From: Alcaligenaceae bacterium
GTDB lineage: Bacteria; Pseudomonadota; Gammaproteobacteria; Burkholderiales; Burkholderiaceae_B
Direction of reading: 5' to 3'
Assembly: GCA_013416455.1 (NCBI GenBank)
Contig: JACCES010000001.1
Coordinates: forward strand, 62,001-126,000
DNA: 64,000 bases
Under the pieces are notes generated by a model, which was given only the letters and a program-made list of their open reading frames with translations, was not told the DNA's origin and did not search any database. A program made the position numbers and the translations under genes. Of the stretch, positions 17,391 through 28,141 are shown piece after piece. Within the stretch, counting starts at the first letter, position 1. Each line of letters starts with the position of its first letter.

Positions 17391-18158
17391 ATGAAGATTT
17401 TGACCACGCGCCTGGGCGCAAGCCTGCAAGTTGAGGGTGAGGAGCCGGCGGCTTCCGGGAATACTGGCGCCGCCGCAGCAGCGGCGGCCGCCAGGCCGAG
17501 GTTCTTCACGCGTACCGCCCGGCTGGCATGCTGCATCGGTGCCCTGACCATTGCCGCCGGTTGCGCTTCGACCGGTGAAATGGGGCAGGGCGGCCGGACC
17601 GCCGTGGGCGCGGGCGCGGGCGCCGCGGTCGGCGCCGGACTGGGCGCCCTGATCGGAGACAGCAGCCGGGCCGCCGCGATCGGCGCGGGCATCGGCGCAG
17701 TGGCGGGGGGCATCGCCGGCTACAACTGGTCGGGCGTGAAGAACGACGTGGAGCAGTCCGGCGCCACCGGCCTGGGCGTGGACGTGACGGAAATGCCTGA
17801 CGGTTCTCTGCGGGTGAACATCCCCAGCAATGTGTCCTTCGATACCGGCAAGTACGACCTGAAGCCGGCCCTGCTGCCCGTGCTCGACAGCGTTGCCCGG
17901 GCGCTGGTGCAGCATCCCGAGCTGCGGGCGAAGTCCGTGGGCCACACCGACAGCACAGGCACGATGCAGGTCAACCAGACGCTGTCGGTCAATCGTGCGA
18001 ACGCCGTCACCAACTATCTCGCCAGCCGCGGCGTGAGCGCCGATCGGCTTATGTCCGAGGGCCGTGGCCCCAACAACCCGGTGGCGGACAACGCCACGGC
18101 GGAAGGCCGCGCCATGAATCGGCGGGTCGAGCTTTACCTGTACGCTGTGCAGCAATAA
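17391..18158 (+). CDS. OmpA-family peptidoglycan-binding lipoprotein with glycine-zipper domain
   Basis: A 255-residue predicted outer-membrane lipoprotein. A lipobox ALTIAAGC (Cys near residue 58) is followed by a glycine-zipper segment (GAGAGAAVGAGLGALIGD, near 75-92, repeated near 97-112) and a C-terminal OmpA-like domain that binds peptidoglycan (NVSFDTGKYDLKP; the motif NRANAVTNYLASRGV near 203-217). AGGAG at 17380-17384 supports the ATG at 17391. The odd point is about 40 polar residues with an alanine run before the hydrophobic signal segment, an unusually long n-region. No start codon with a good ribosome-binding site was seen closer to the signal. Confidence 0.85.
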   Translation: MKILTTRLGASLQVEGEEPAASGNTGAAAAAAAARPRFFTRTARLACCIGALTIAAGCASTGEMGQGGRTAVGAGAGAAVGAGLGALIGDSSRAAAIGAGIGAVAGGIAGYNWSGVKNDVEQSGATGLGVDVTEMPDGSLRVNIPSNVSFDTGKYDLKPALLPVLDSVARALVQHPELRAKSVGHTDSTGTMQVNQTLSVNRANAVTNYLASRGVSADRLMSEGRGPNNPVADNATAEGRAMNRRVELYLYAVQQ

Positions 18159-18248
18159 CCGTCCGGACATGGGGCGGCGTTTGCGCACGGCCCCATGCCT
18201 GACGATTCCGAACGATATGCGGGCCGCTTGGCGGCCACGCACACCGCG

Positions 18249-18282
18249 AATCGGCCCTGAAGTTCCCGGGGCCGATTTTTTT
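18249..18282 (+). terminator. Rho-independent terminator after the OmpA-type gene
   Basis: The arms AATCGGCCC (18249-18257) and GGGCCGATT (18269-18277) form a 9-bp stem with an 11-nt loop, followed by a T run to 18282. It lies 90 bp after the OmpA-type stop and just before the convergent thiC end. On the minus strand the T run is missing, so it should act mainly rightward. Confidence 0.85.
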
Positions 18283-18295
18283 CAGGCCGCCTCTA

Positions 18296-20382
<2,087 letters not shown>

Positions 20383-20405
20383 GGCTCAGTATAGCCGGGT
20401 CGCGC

Positions 20406-20789
20406 TCAAACGTGTGAATCCATGCCATCATCCTCCATGGCGGCGACCATCCCCGCCAGCGCGTTCGCGAGCACCTGGCGCTGCTGCGCCGACAGTGCCC
20501 AGAGGCGGGCGGGGTCGATTTCCGGGAAGGGCCAGGCGGCGCCGATATGTCTGTCCTCCAGGATTTGCGGCGTCTCCTGCGGCTCCATGGGGCCGGTGCC
20601 CATGGCCAGCCAGGCGACGTTCACATTGAGGACTTCGGCGATACGGAACACTTTCTTGGCGCTGTGGCGGCTGTTGGCTTCGTAATTGCCAATGGCGCCC
20701 TGCGACAGCCCGCAGGCGCGGGCCAGTTCTGCCTGAGTAAGGCGGCGCAGAGTGCGCACATGCCGTAGACGGTCGCCGAAGGTGTTCAC
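20406..20789 (-). CDS. XRE/Cro-C1-family helix-turn-helix regulator
   Basis: A 127-residue regulator with an N-terminal lambda-repressor-like HTH (about residues 4-60, core LTQAELARACGLSQGAIGNYE) and a helical C-terminal region (PARLWALSAQQRQVLANALAGMV) that may dimerize. I chose the GTG at 20789 because the HTH domain begins there. The frame is open further upstream to 20882 with atypical hydrophobic residues. The start lies inside a TCACATTCGTGA palindrome, and a second TCACATATGTGA lies about 50 bp upstream, suggesting autoregulation. It lies upstream of the riboswitch and thiC on the same strand. Confidence 0.8.
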   Translation of the reverse strand: MNTFGDRLRHVRTLRRLTQAELARACGLSQGAIGNYEANSRHSAKKVFRIAEVLNVNVAWLAMGTGPMEPQETPQILEDRHIGAAWPFPEIDPARLWALSAQQRQVLANALAGMVAAMEDDGMDSHV

Positions 20790-20860
20790 ATTCGTGATTG
20801 AACGGCTAAAGTCGAACACGTTGGTGATAACTACAATCACATATGTGAGTGAATTCACAT
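20784..20860. promoter_or_regulatory. Cluster of TCACATNNGTGA palindromes at the XRE regulator
   Basis: There are two matching 12-bp palindromes, TCACATTCGTGA at 20786-20797 and TCACATATGTGA at 20837-20848, with centres 51 bp apart. A third palindrome, GTGAATTCAC, follows directly at 20849-20858. GTGAT and ATCAC arms also flank the middle (20824-20840). They lie between the divergent XRE gene and the OmpR-like gene at 20927. Most likely they are operators of the XRE protein; this is inferred from symmetry and position. Confidence 0.6.
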
Positions 20861-20926
20861 AAAGTAGACGGCCTGAAGACATAGCGCTTCGGACCCATCT
20901 GATTTCCCACCGGAAAGGGGGCTTAC

Positions 20927-21952
20927 GTGTCGGCCGGATTCATCCATTTCTTCCAGGCGCCGGGCGCCGGTAAATTGCGTCAATTGCATGGCGCACTGCT
21001 GCGTCATGGCCTGGGGCTTTCCCTGCATGAAGGGGTCGGCGCTCTGTGCGAGTCCGTTCAGGCGGCGCCGACAGCAATACGCATGCCCCGGCTGGTGCTG
21101 CTGGCCGCTTCCCATGAGCTCAACCGCCAGGCGGCGGCCGCACTGAGGCGCATCGATTCCGGGATATTCATCGTGGCGCTGGCCGGTCAGGTGGACGACA
21201 ACGCTCTGCTGCAGGCCATGCGCGATGGCGTCGACGCCTGCTGGCCGGCCGGGGCGTCCCCGCAATCCATCGCCACGGGCGTACTGCGGCTGCTCGGCGG
21301 CGGCGCGGGCGCAGGGCAATGCGCCGGGCACGGAGCGGCCGCGAGCCAGCCGGCGGGCTTCGTCGTTCATGGCGAGGCCGGGCAAGGCGATGTCGATGCG
21401 GTGCCGAAGGCTTCGCCGCAATACGGCGGGGAAGCGCCGGCGGGCAGGCCGGAAGTCTTCACGGCGGCGGGGTCAGGGTGGAAACTGCTCTCCAGGGCAT
21501 GGACGGTACGGGCGCCCAATGGCGCGCATATCGAGCTTACGACGACCGAACGCACGCTCATGCTGGCATTGTACGAGGCGCCGGGCCGGCGGCTCTCTCA
21601 TGCGGAAATGATACGGGCGCTCGAGCAGGCCGCGGTCCAGATGCCGGGGGCCGCTCATGAAAAAGCGCCGCAAGGGCCGCAGCGCGCCAGGCCAGGCGGG
21701 CTGCATCGCGTTGCGCTGGCCACTGTGGGCGACGCCCCCGGGCCCGGGGGCCGGGGCGACCCCGCCACACGCCGGCTGGGGGTGCTCATGAGCCGCCTTC
21801 GGCGCAAGTTCGTCGAGGCCGGGCTGGACATGCCGTTTCGTTCTGTGCGGGGTCTGGGTTATGAGCTCTGCGTCGATTTCGACGGCCTCGCTGGCCATCT
21901 TCACGCGGTGGCGGCCGTCCCGTCCGCGGCGGTTTCCATCGATGCGCCGTAG
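20927..21952 (+). CDS. OmpR-like winged-helix regulator with degenerate receiver domain
   Basis: A 341-residue protein with a GTG start. Residues about 1-125 have the alternating pattern of a response-regulator receiver, but the strand that should carry the phosphorylated Asp reads RLVLLAAS, and the usual Thr/Lys pair is not evident (FIVALAG). Residues about 185-335 form an OmpR-type winged helix (IELTTTERTLMLALYE; SRLRRKFVEAGLDMPFRSVR; GLGYEL). A Pro/Gly/Ala-rich insert of about 45 residues lies inside it, between the positioning helix and the recognition helix. It probably binds DNA without phosphorylation control. Target genes are unknown. It is divergent from the XRE regulator. Confidence 0.75.
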   Translation: MSAGFIHFFQAPGAGKLRQLHGALLRHGLGLSLHEGVGALCESVQAAPTAIRMPRLVLLAASHELNRQAAAALRRIDSGIFIVALAGQVDDNALLQAMRDGVDACWPAGASPQSIATGVLRLLGGGAGAGQCAGHGAAASQPAGFVVHGEAGQGDVDAVPKASPQYGGEAPAGRPEVFTAAGSGWKLLSRAWTVRAPNGAHIELTTTERTLMLALYEAPGRRLSHAEMIRALEQAAVQMPGAAHEKAPQGPQRARPGGLHRVALATVGDAPGPGGRGDPATRRLGVLMSRLRRKFVEAGLDMPFRSVRGLGYELCVDFDGLAGHLHAVAAVPSAAVSIDAP

Positions 21953-21969
21953 CGGCGGCGCATCGATGG
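21936..21969. terminator. Strong hairpin between convergent genes
   Basis: CCATCGATGCGCC and GGCGCATCGATGG form a perfect 13-bp stem around an 8-nt loop that contains the stop codon of the 20927 gene. There is no T run on either side, so it is not a classical intrinsic terminator. It may protect mRNA 3' ends or stop transcription from either side together with Rho. Confidence 0.45.
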
Positions 21970-22074
21970 GGCATTGCAGCGAATACCGGGAATGAGGCTC
22001 GTTGAACGGTGCCATGGTGGCCGGAATAGGGCGGCGTGCCGGCGCGGCGCAACATCGTGGTTGCGGCCGCCGCA

Positions 22075-23238
22075 TCAGGCCCGGCGGGGGGCGCTCGCCG
22101 GCTGGGACACCACCATGTTGTCGCGATGCATGAGTTCGGCGTCCGTCATGTGGCCGAGTATCTCGGCAATGCGGTGGCTGGGCTGGCGCAGAATGCGCCG
22201 GGTGTCGTTGGCGGAATAATTGATCAGGCCCCGCGCCAGCTCACGGCCCTGTTCGTCCGCGCATGCCACGACATCGCCGCGTTCGAATTCGCCGTCGGCG
22301 GCGATGACGCCGATCGCCAACAGGCTTTTGTGCCCTTGGGTCAGCGCCCGCACCGCGCCCTGGTCGAGGGTGAGGCGCCCGCGCAGGCGCAGATGATTGG
22401 CCAGCCAGCGCTGCCGCGCGGAACGGATGGGCAGCAGCGCCCGCAATTCGGTGCCGATGCGCTCGCCGCCCGCCAGGCGCAGCAGGACGTCTTTCTCGCG
22501 GCCGCTGGCGATGATGGTATGGCCGCCGCTGTTCGCGGCGCGTCTGGCGGCCAGCACTTTGGTCAGCATGCCGCCGGTGCCGATGGCGGTCCCCGAACCG
22601 CCGGCCATCCGTTCCAGCTCCGGGTCGCCGGCACGTGCCACGCGGATCAGTTGCGCATCGGGCTCCTTGCGGGGGTCAGCCGTATACAGGCCGGTCTGGT
22701 CGGTCAGGATGATCAGGGCCTCGGCCTCGATCAGGTTGGTCACCAGGGCGCCCAGTGTGTCGTTGTCGCCCAGGCGGATCTCGTCGGTGACGACCGTATC
22801 GTTCTCGTTCACGATGGGCACGACGCCCAGGCCGAGCAGCGTGTAGAGGGTGCTGCGGGCATTCAGGTAGCGGCGCCGGTCGGCAAGATCTTCGTGTGTG
22901 AGAAGAATCTGGGCCGTGCGTATGCCGTGGCGCGCGAAAGCGACCTCGTAAGCCTGCGCCAGCCCCATCTGCCCGACGGCCGCGGCCGCCTGCAGCTCGT
23001 GCATGGCGCTCGGACGCCGGGGCCATCCGAGGCGGGCCATGCCTTCCGCGATGGCGCCGCTGGAAACGAGCACGATCTGGCGGTCTTTGGCGTGCAGGGC
23101 GGCAATCTGGCGGCTCCAGTGGCCGACGGCGTCCAGGTCCAGCCCGCGGCCTTCGTTGGTGACCAGGGATGAGCCGACTTTGATTACCATGCGGCGGGCG
23201 TCTGCGGCGACGGGGGACGTATTTTCGAGGTCGAGCAT
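22075..23238 (-). CDS. proB: Glutamate 5-kinase ProB
   Basis: A 387-residue enzyme that phosphorylates glutamate at the start of proline synthesis. The N-terminal amino-acid kinase domain ([18 protein letters not shown], near residues 17-34; [34 protein letters not shown]) is followed by a C-terminal PUA domain (from about 285). The ATG at 23238 keeps the Arg-Arg preceding the kinase strand, seen in related proteins; ATG 23190 is an alternative. It lies 56 bp after obg in the order rplU-rpmA-obg-proB. Confidence 0.94.
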   Translation of the reverse strand: MLDLENTSPVAADARRMVIKVGSSLVTNEGRGLDLDAVGHWSRQIAALHAKDRQIVLVSSGAIAEGMARLGWPRRPSAMHELQAAAAVGQMGLAQAYEVAFARHGIRTAQILLTHEDLADRRRYLNARSTLYTLLGLGVVPIVNENDTVVTDEIRLGDNDTLGALVTNLIEAEALIILTDQTGLYTADPRKEPDAQLIRVARAGDPELERMAGGSGTAIGTGGMLTKVLAARRAANSGGHTIIASGREKDVLLRLAGGERIGTELRALLPIRSARQRWLANHLRLRGRLTLDQGAVRALTQGHKSLLAIGVIAADGEFERGDVVACADEQGRELARGLINYSANDTRRILRQPSHRIAEILGHMTDAELMHRDNMVVSQPASAPRRA

Positions 23239-23294
23239 GGGCCGGAAAAAGGCGGTGGAGTCGGGGTGTAAGGTGAACGGCGGCGCTGGGGCGT

Positions 23295-24533
<1,239 letters not shown>

Positions 24534-24794
24534 TTATTCGGCGGGAACGACCGAAACGGTACGCTTGTTCAGTGCGCCGCTGATGTGGAACTTGACGTTG
24601 CCATCGACCAGCGAATAGAGAGTGTGGTCCTTGCCGATGCCGACATTGACGCCCGGGTGGAACTGGGTGCCACGCTGACGGACGATGATGGACCCGGCCG
24701 GGATCAGTTGGCCGCCGAAGGCCTTCACGCCCAGGCGCTTGGCCTGTGAGTCGCGACCGTTGCGCGTAGAGCCGCCGCCCTTTTTCTGTGCCAT
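24534..24794 (-). CDS. rpmA: 50S ribosomal protein L27
   Basis: An 86-residue ribosomal protein of the large subunit near the peptidyl-transferase centre. The N-terminus [17 protein letters not shown] and the stretch [16 protein letters not shown] are diagnostic. The gene lies 26 bp after rplU in a two-gene ribosomal operon. Confidence 0.98.
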   Translation of the reverse strand: MAQKKGGGSTRNGRDSQAKRLGVKAFGGQLIPAGSIIVRQRGTQFHPGVNVGIGKDHTLYSLVDGNVKFHISGALNKRTVSVVPAE

Positions 24795-24820
24795 GTTTAG
24801 CTCCTGTTACCAGTGGCGGA

Positions 24821-25132
24821 TCAAGCCGAGATGGCTTCGATCTGCACTTCGGTGTAATTCTGACGATGGCCCTGGCGCTTCTGGTAGTGCTTGCGGCGGC
24901 GCATCTTGAAAATCTTGACTTTGTCGTGGCGGCCTTGCGCAAGAACGGTAGCCTTGACGGTTGCACCAGCGACCAAAGGCGTGCCGATCTGGATCTGCTC
25001 GCCTTCGCCCACCGACAATACCTGGTCGAGGGTGATTTCTTGCCCAATGTCTGCCGGTATCTGTTCTATCTTGAGTTTTTGACCAGCGACGACGCGATAC
25101 TGCTTGCCGCCGGTTTTTATGACCGCGTACAT
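24821..25132 (-). CDS. rplU: 50S ribosomal protein L21
   Basis: A 103-residue ribosomal protein. It starts [18 protein letters not shown] and ends with the conserved [16 protein letters not shown] segment. The ATG at 25132 has AGGAAA upstream; the longer open frame to 25249 runs through the promoter. It is transcribed from a near-consensus sigma70 promoter at 25179-25207. Confidence 0.98.
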   Translation of the reverse strand: MYAVIKTGGKQYRVVAGQKLKIEQIPADIGQEITLDQVLSVGEGEQIQIGTPLVAGATVKATVLAQGRHDKVKIFKMRRRKHYQKRQGHRQNYTEVQIEAISA

Positions 25133-25178
25133 GGGATTTCCTAAAAAATTAGCTTTGGCCTGAAATGCCAAGCTGCTA

Positions 25179-25207
25179 ACTATAGCAGCCGCCCCGTTCC
25201 TGGTCAA
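25179..25207 (-). promoter_or_regulatory. Sigma70 promoter of rplU-rpmA
   Basis: On the minus strand TTGACC (25202-25207) and TATAGT (25179-25184) are separated by exactly 17 bp, with the start of transcription expected about 40 bp before the rplU ATG. It is the best promoter match in the window. Confidence 0.85.
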
Positions 25208-25309
25208 GACCCGGCCTCGGGACAGGCCAGGCCTCGCGCGGCACGGCATGGGCCTGAAGGCGGGATCGCGATTGCGGCATGGGGCGGGCCTGAAGCGGCC
25301 CGCGCGCCG

Positions 25310-25885
25310 TCATCTGGATAGTTCCGGGAGCAGGCGCGCCAGTTCGCTTTCCGACATGAACCGGATCTGATTGGCCTTCGCATAGGCCAGCGCCGGTTCG
25401 CTGACCTCGCCGGTGGTGACGTAGACGCCTTCGTGCGCGTCATGGGCTTCGCGGGCGGTGTTCAGCTCGCGCAATGCCTGCACGCCGACGCGCGAGGCCT
25501 TCCAGCGTTTCGCGCCGACCACGGCGAGCCTTCCCTTGCGCCGCAATACAAAATCGGCGGGCCCGCCGTTCAGTCGGGTGACTTCGCAGCCATCCTGGCT
25601 GAACCCTTCGTGCAGCATTGCCGAGAAGGCTTCCCAGGACATGGCGCGCACGGCGTCGGCGGTGCGTTCGACCCGGGCGGCCGACGGTATGTTGCGCTGT
25701 TTCCAGGCCGCAATGATGGCAATCACGACGAAAGGCACGGTGGCGAACACCAGGAAGGTGGTGATCAACGGGTTGGAAACGGCCTGCGCGCTTGCCAGGA
25801 AGACCAGGGCGACAAGCGCGCTGATCCACCACGACGAGCGCAGCAGGATGGCGAATATCGAGTTCTGTGCTAGCTTCAGTTTCAC
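25310..25885 (-). CDS. Membrane-anchored Mrr-like restriction-endonuclease-domain protein
   Basis: A 191-residue protein from the GTG at 25885; ATG codons at 25936-25960 would add up to 25 residues. Two hydrophobic segments (about 15-60) precede a C-terminal Mrr-type nuclease-like domain with GGPADFVLRRKGRLAVVGAKRW (residues run about 117-138). Active family members have Asp followed by (Q/E)xK. Here the Asp and Lys are present, but the Q/E position reads Gly (GAK), so catalysis is doubtful. Host defence, DNA quality control or a non-catalytic role are all possible. It is divergent from the LysR gene. Confidence 0.7.
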   Translation of the reverse strand: MKLKLAQNSIFAILLRSSWWISALVALVFLASAQAVSNPLITTFLVFATVPFVVIAIIAAWKQRNIPSAARVERTADAVRAMSWEAFSAMLHEGFSQDGCEVTRLNGGPADFVLRRKGRLAVVGAKRWKASRVGVQALRELNTAREAHDAHEGVYVTTGEVSEPALAYAKANQIRFMSESELARLLPELSR

Positions 25886-26024
25886 GCCGGAGACTTCAGA
25901 ATCTTGAGGGGGCTTCAGTATAGGGCAGGCTGGCATCATGAGAGGCCTTCCCGTTTTCACGTGGGCGCTGCGAGAATGTGGTTCTTGTTGTGCCGCAACG
26001 CCAATCCATCATAATTCCGGGTGT

Positions 26025-26924
26025 ATGTCGACTGATCGTTTCCGTGAACTGACAGCGCTTGTCAGAGTGGCCGAGTCCGGCGGTTTTGCCAGTGCCGCAA
26101 GGGAACTGGATCTTACGGCATCCGCCATCAGCAAGATCGTTGCCCGGCTGGAGCGGCGGATGGGGGTGCGGCTGCTCAATCGCACATCGCGGTCGGTCGC
26201 CCTTACGGTCGAAGGGGAGGCCTTCGTCGCCGGAGCCAAACGCGTCCTTGAGGCGCTCGAAGACATGGAGGACATCGTCAGCGCGGCGACGCAACAGCCG
26301 CGCGGGCGCTTGCGGGTCTACTGCCTGCCTACCTTCGGTTATCGCCTTGCGCCGCTACTGGCCGAATTCATGCGGCTCTACCCTGAGGTGACGCTTGACA
26401 TACAGCTGGGAACAGACCGGCTGGACCTCATCAAGTACGGCTTCGACATCGCAATACGGGTCGGACAGCTGGAAGACAGCGGCGCAATGTACCGCAGGAT
26501 CTGCGAAACCGGCTGGGTGGTCTGTGCGGCGCCGGCCTATCTGGAACAGTATGGCCGTCCCGAGCGCCCGGGCGACCTCAGGCAGCATAACTGCCTGAAT
26601 TTCTCCGTCCATACTCATCAGATCCCCTGGCAGTTCGCCGGGAACGATGACGGACAGATCCCGGTGCTGCGTGGAAGCCTCCTGTCCAATCAGGCCGAGC
26701 TGCTCAGGCTGATGGCTTTGCAGGGCGTGGGCATCATTCGAGTATCGGATCATGTGGTGTCCGAAGATCTGAAAGCCGGGCGGCTGGTTCGCGTGCTGGA
26801 AAGCCATCTGCCCATAGAAAGAGACACCGTGTGGGCCGTCTTCCGCGGCAGGGGCGGGCAGCAGAGCCCCCGCACCCGCGTTTTTCTGGACTTTCTGGCT
26901 GAGCGTCTTGCCGACGGCAGGTAA
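26025..26924 (+). CDS. LysR-family transcriptional regulator
   Basis: A 299-residue regulator with an N-terminal winged HTH (about residues 4-62, including SAARELDLTASAISKIVARL and the motif LLNRTSRSVALT) and a periplasmic-binding-protein-like effector domain (about 90-295). The ATG at 26025 begins the domain directly. It lies 205 bp upstream of the Bug-hyuA-hyuB-hydrolase genes on the same strand and probably controls them. The effector is unknown. Confidence 0.9.
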   Translation: MSTDRFRELTALVRVAESGGFASAARELDLTASAISKIVARLERRMGVRLLNRTSRSVALTVEGEAFVAGAKRVLEALEDMEDIVSAATQQPRGRLRVYCLPTFGYRLAPLLAEFMRLYPEVTLDIQLGTDRLDLIKYGFDIAIRVGQLEDSGAMYRRICETGWVVCAAPAYLEQYGRPERPGDLRQHNCLNFSVHTHQIPWQFAGNDDGQIPVLRGSLLSNQAELLRLMALQGVGIIRVSDHVVSEDLKAGRLVRVLESHLPIERDTVWAVFRGRGGQQSPRTRVFLDFLAERLADGR

Positions 26925-27129
26925 AGGCGGGAACGGGATTCCGGCAGGCCCTTAGAGACAAGCTTTTGGCCCGACTTTTTGGCCCGACGGGCCCGGCCCC
27001 GGCATTCATCCTCATAGGGTGATCGTTGACGCACAGGAACGATTGCATGTCCGGCCATTGCCTTGTGGGCGGGAGGTCCGCGTTCTTAACATGGGATCTC
27101 TTCCAAAGAACAGGTCAGGAGACAGAAAA

Positions 27130-28128
27130 ATGATTGATCGCAATCGTGATGTGTCATCCCGCATCACCCGCCGCCAGGCATTGGGCCTGATGGCGGCCGG
27201 GGCGGCGGCCATCGCGCTGCCCTCTCATGCCCGCGCGGCCTACCCGCGCCGCCCGATCGAGCTGGTGGTCTGTTATGGGGCGGGAGGTACCAGTGACATC
27301 TATTACCGGGGCCTGGCCAACATTCTGGCACGTGAGCTGGGGCAGCAGTTCGTCGTTGTGAACAAATCCGGCGCCGGCAGCACGATCGGAACGGCATACA
27401 TCGCGAATTCGGTCCCGGACGGCCATACGGTCGGCAACATCACCGAAGTCATGATGCGTGAACGGCTGCTCGGCAACGGGGCTTTCGATCCCGCCCGGGA
27501 CTTTACCTATATCGGAGTCGGCGCGTCCGTGCCTTTCGGCTGGGCGGTTCGGGCCGATTCTCCCATCGAATCGCTGCGGCAACTGGTCGAGGAAGGCCGT
27601 CATTCGCCCGAGAAACTTTCTTATGGGGCGGCGGGCTCGGCGAGACTGCCTTCCTGGGCGATGAAAGTCCTGGAGTCGCGCACCGGCGCACGGTTCATGG
27701 GCGTGCCGTTTGCCAGCAGCTCCGCCATCCTGACCGCCGCGCTGGGCGGCCACATAGATCTGATCTGCGACGCCGTCGGCGCCATGGCGGGTGCCGTGGC
27801 CGGCGGCAACATGCGGATGCTGGCGGTTTCTTCCGAGGAACGCCTGCCCCAGTGGCGGGACGTGCCCACCGCCAAAGAGCTGGGTTTCGATGCCACCACC
27901 ACCTTGCCCTATGGGGTCGGCGGCCCGGCGGGGATGCCGGCGGACGTCGTCGCGGTGCTGGAGCAGGCGCTGCGCAAGGCTTATCACGATCCGGAGCATC
28001 AGGAACTGATAGGCAAGCTGAACATGGCTTCCTGGATACGCCTGGGTTCCGACTTCGATTCTTACATGCGAACCCAGTACGACGCTCTGCCCGGGCAACT
28101 GCGCGCTTTCGGCGCGCTCAACACCTGA
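27130..28128 (+). CDS. Bug-family substrate-binding protein with Tat-like signal
   Basis: A 332-residue periplasmic receptor. The N-terminus has a twin-arginine-like motif (ITRRQALGLMAAGAAAIAL), a hydrophobic core and a probable cleavage after SHARA, then the Bug core YPRRPIELVVCYGAGGTSD. The ATG at 27130 is preceded by AGGAG. It is the first gene before hyuA (13 bp gap), so the ligand is probably the substrate or a precursor of the HyuAB enzyme. No TctAB genes are nearby. Confidence 0.9.
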   Translation: MIDRNRDVSSRITRRQALGLMAAGAAAIALPSHARAAYPRRPIELVVCYGAGGTSDIYYRGLANILARELGQQFVVVNKSGAGSTIGTAYIANSVPDGHTVGNITEVMMRERLLGNGAFDPARDFTYIGVGASVPFGWAVRADSPIESLRQLVEEGRHSPEKLSYGAAGSARLPSWAMKVLESRTGARFMGVPFASSSAILTAALGGHIDLICDAVGAMAGAVAGGNMRMLAVSSEERLPQWRDVPTAKELGFDATTTLPYGVGGPAGMPADVVAVLEQALRKAYHDPEHQELIGKLNMASWIRLGSDFDSYMRTQYDALPGQLRAFGALNT

Positions 28129-28141
28129 CTTTTCCGCAAGC

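Noticed and set aside
18249-18282. Leftward terminator for thiC
   Set aside because: The stem is present, but the T run is only on the plus strand.
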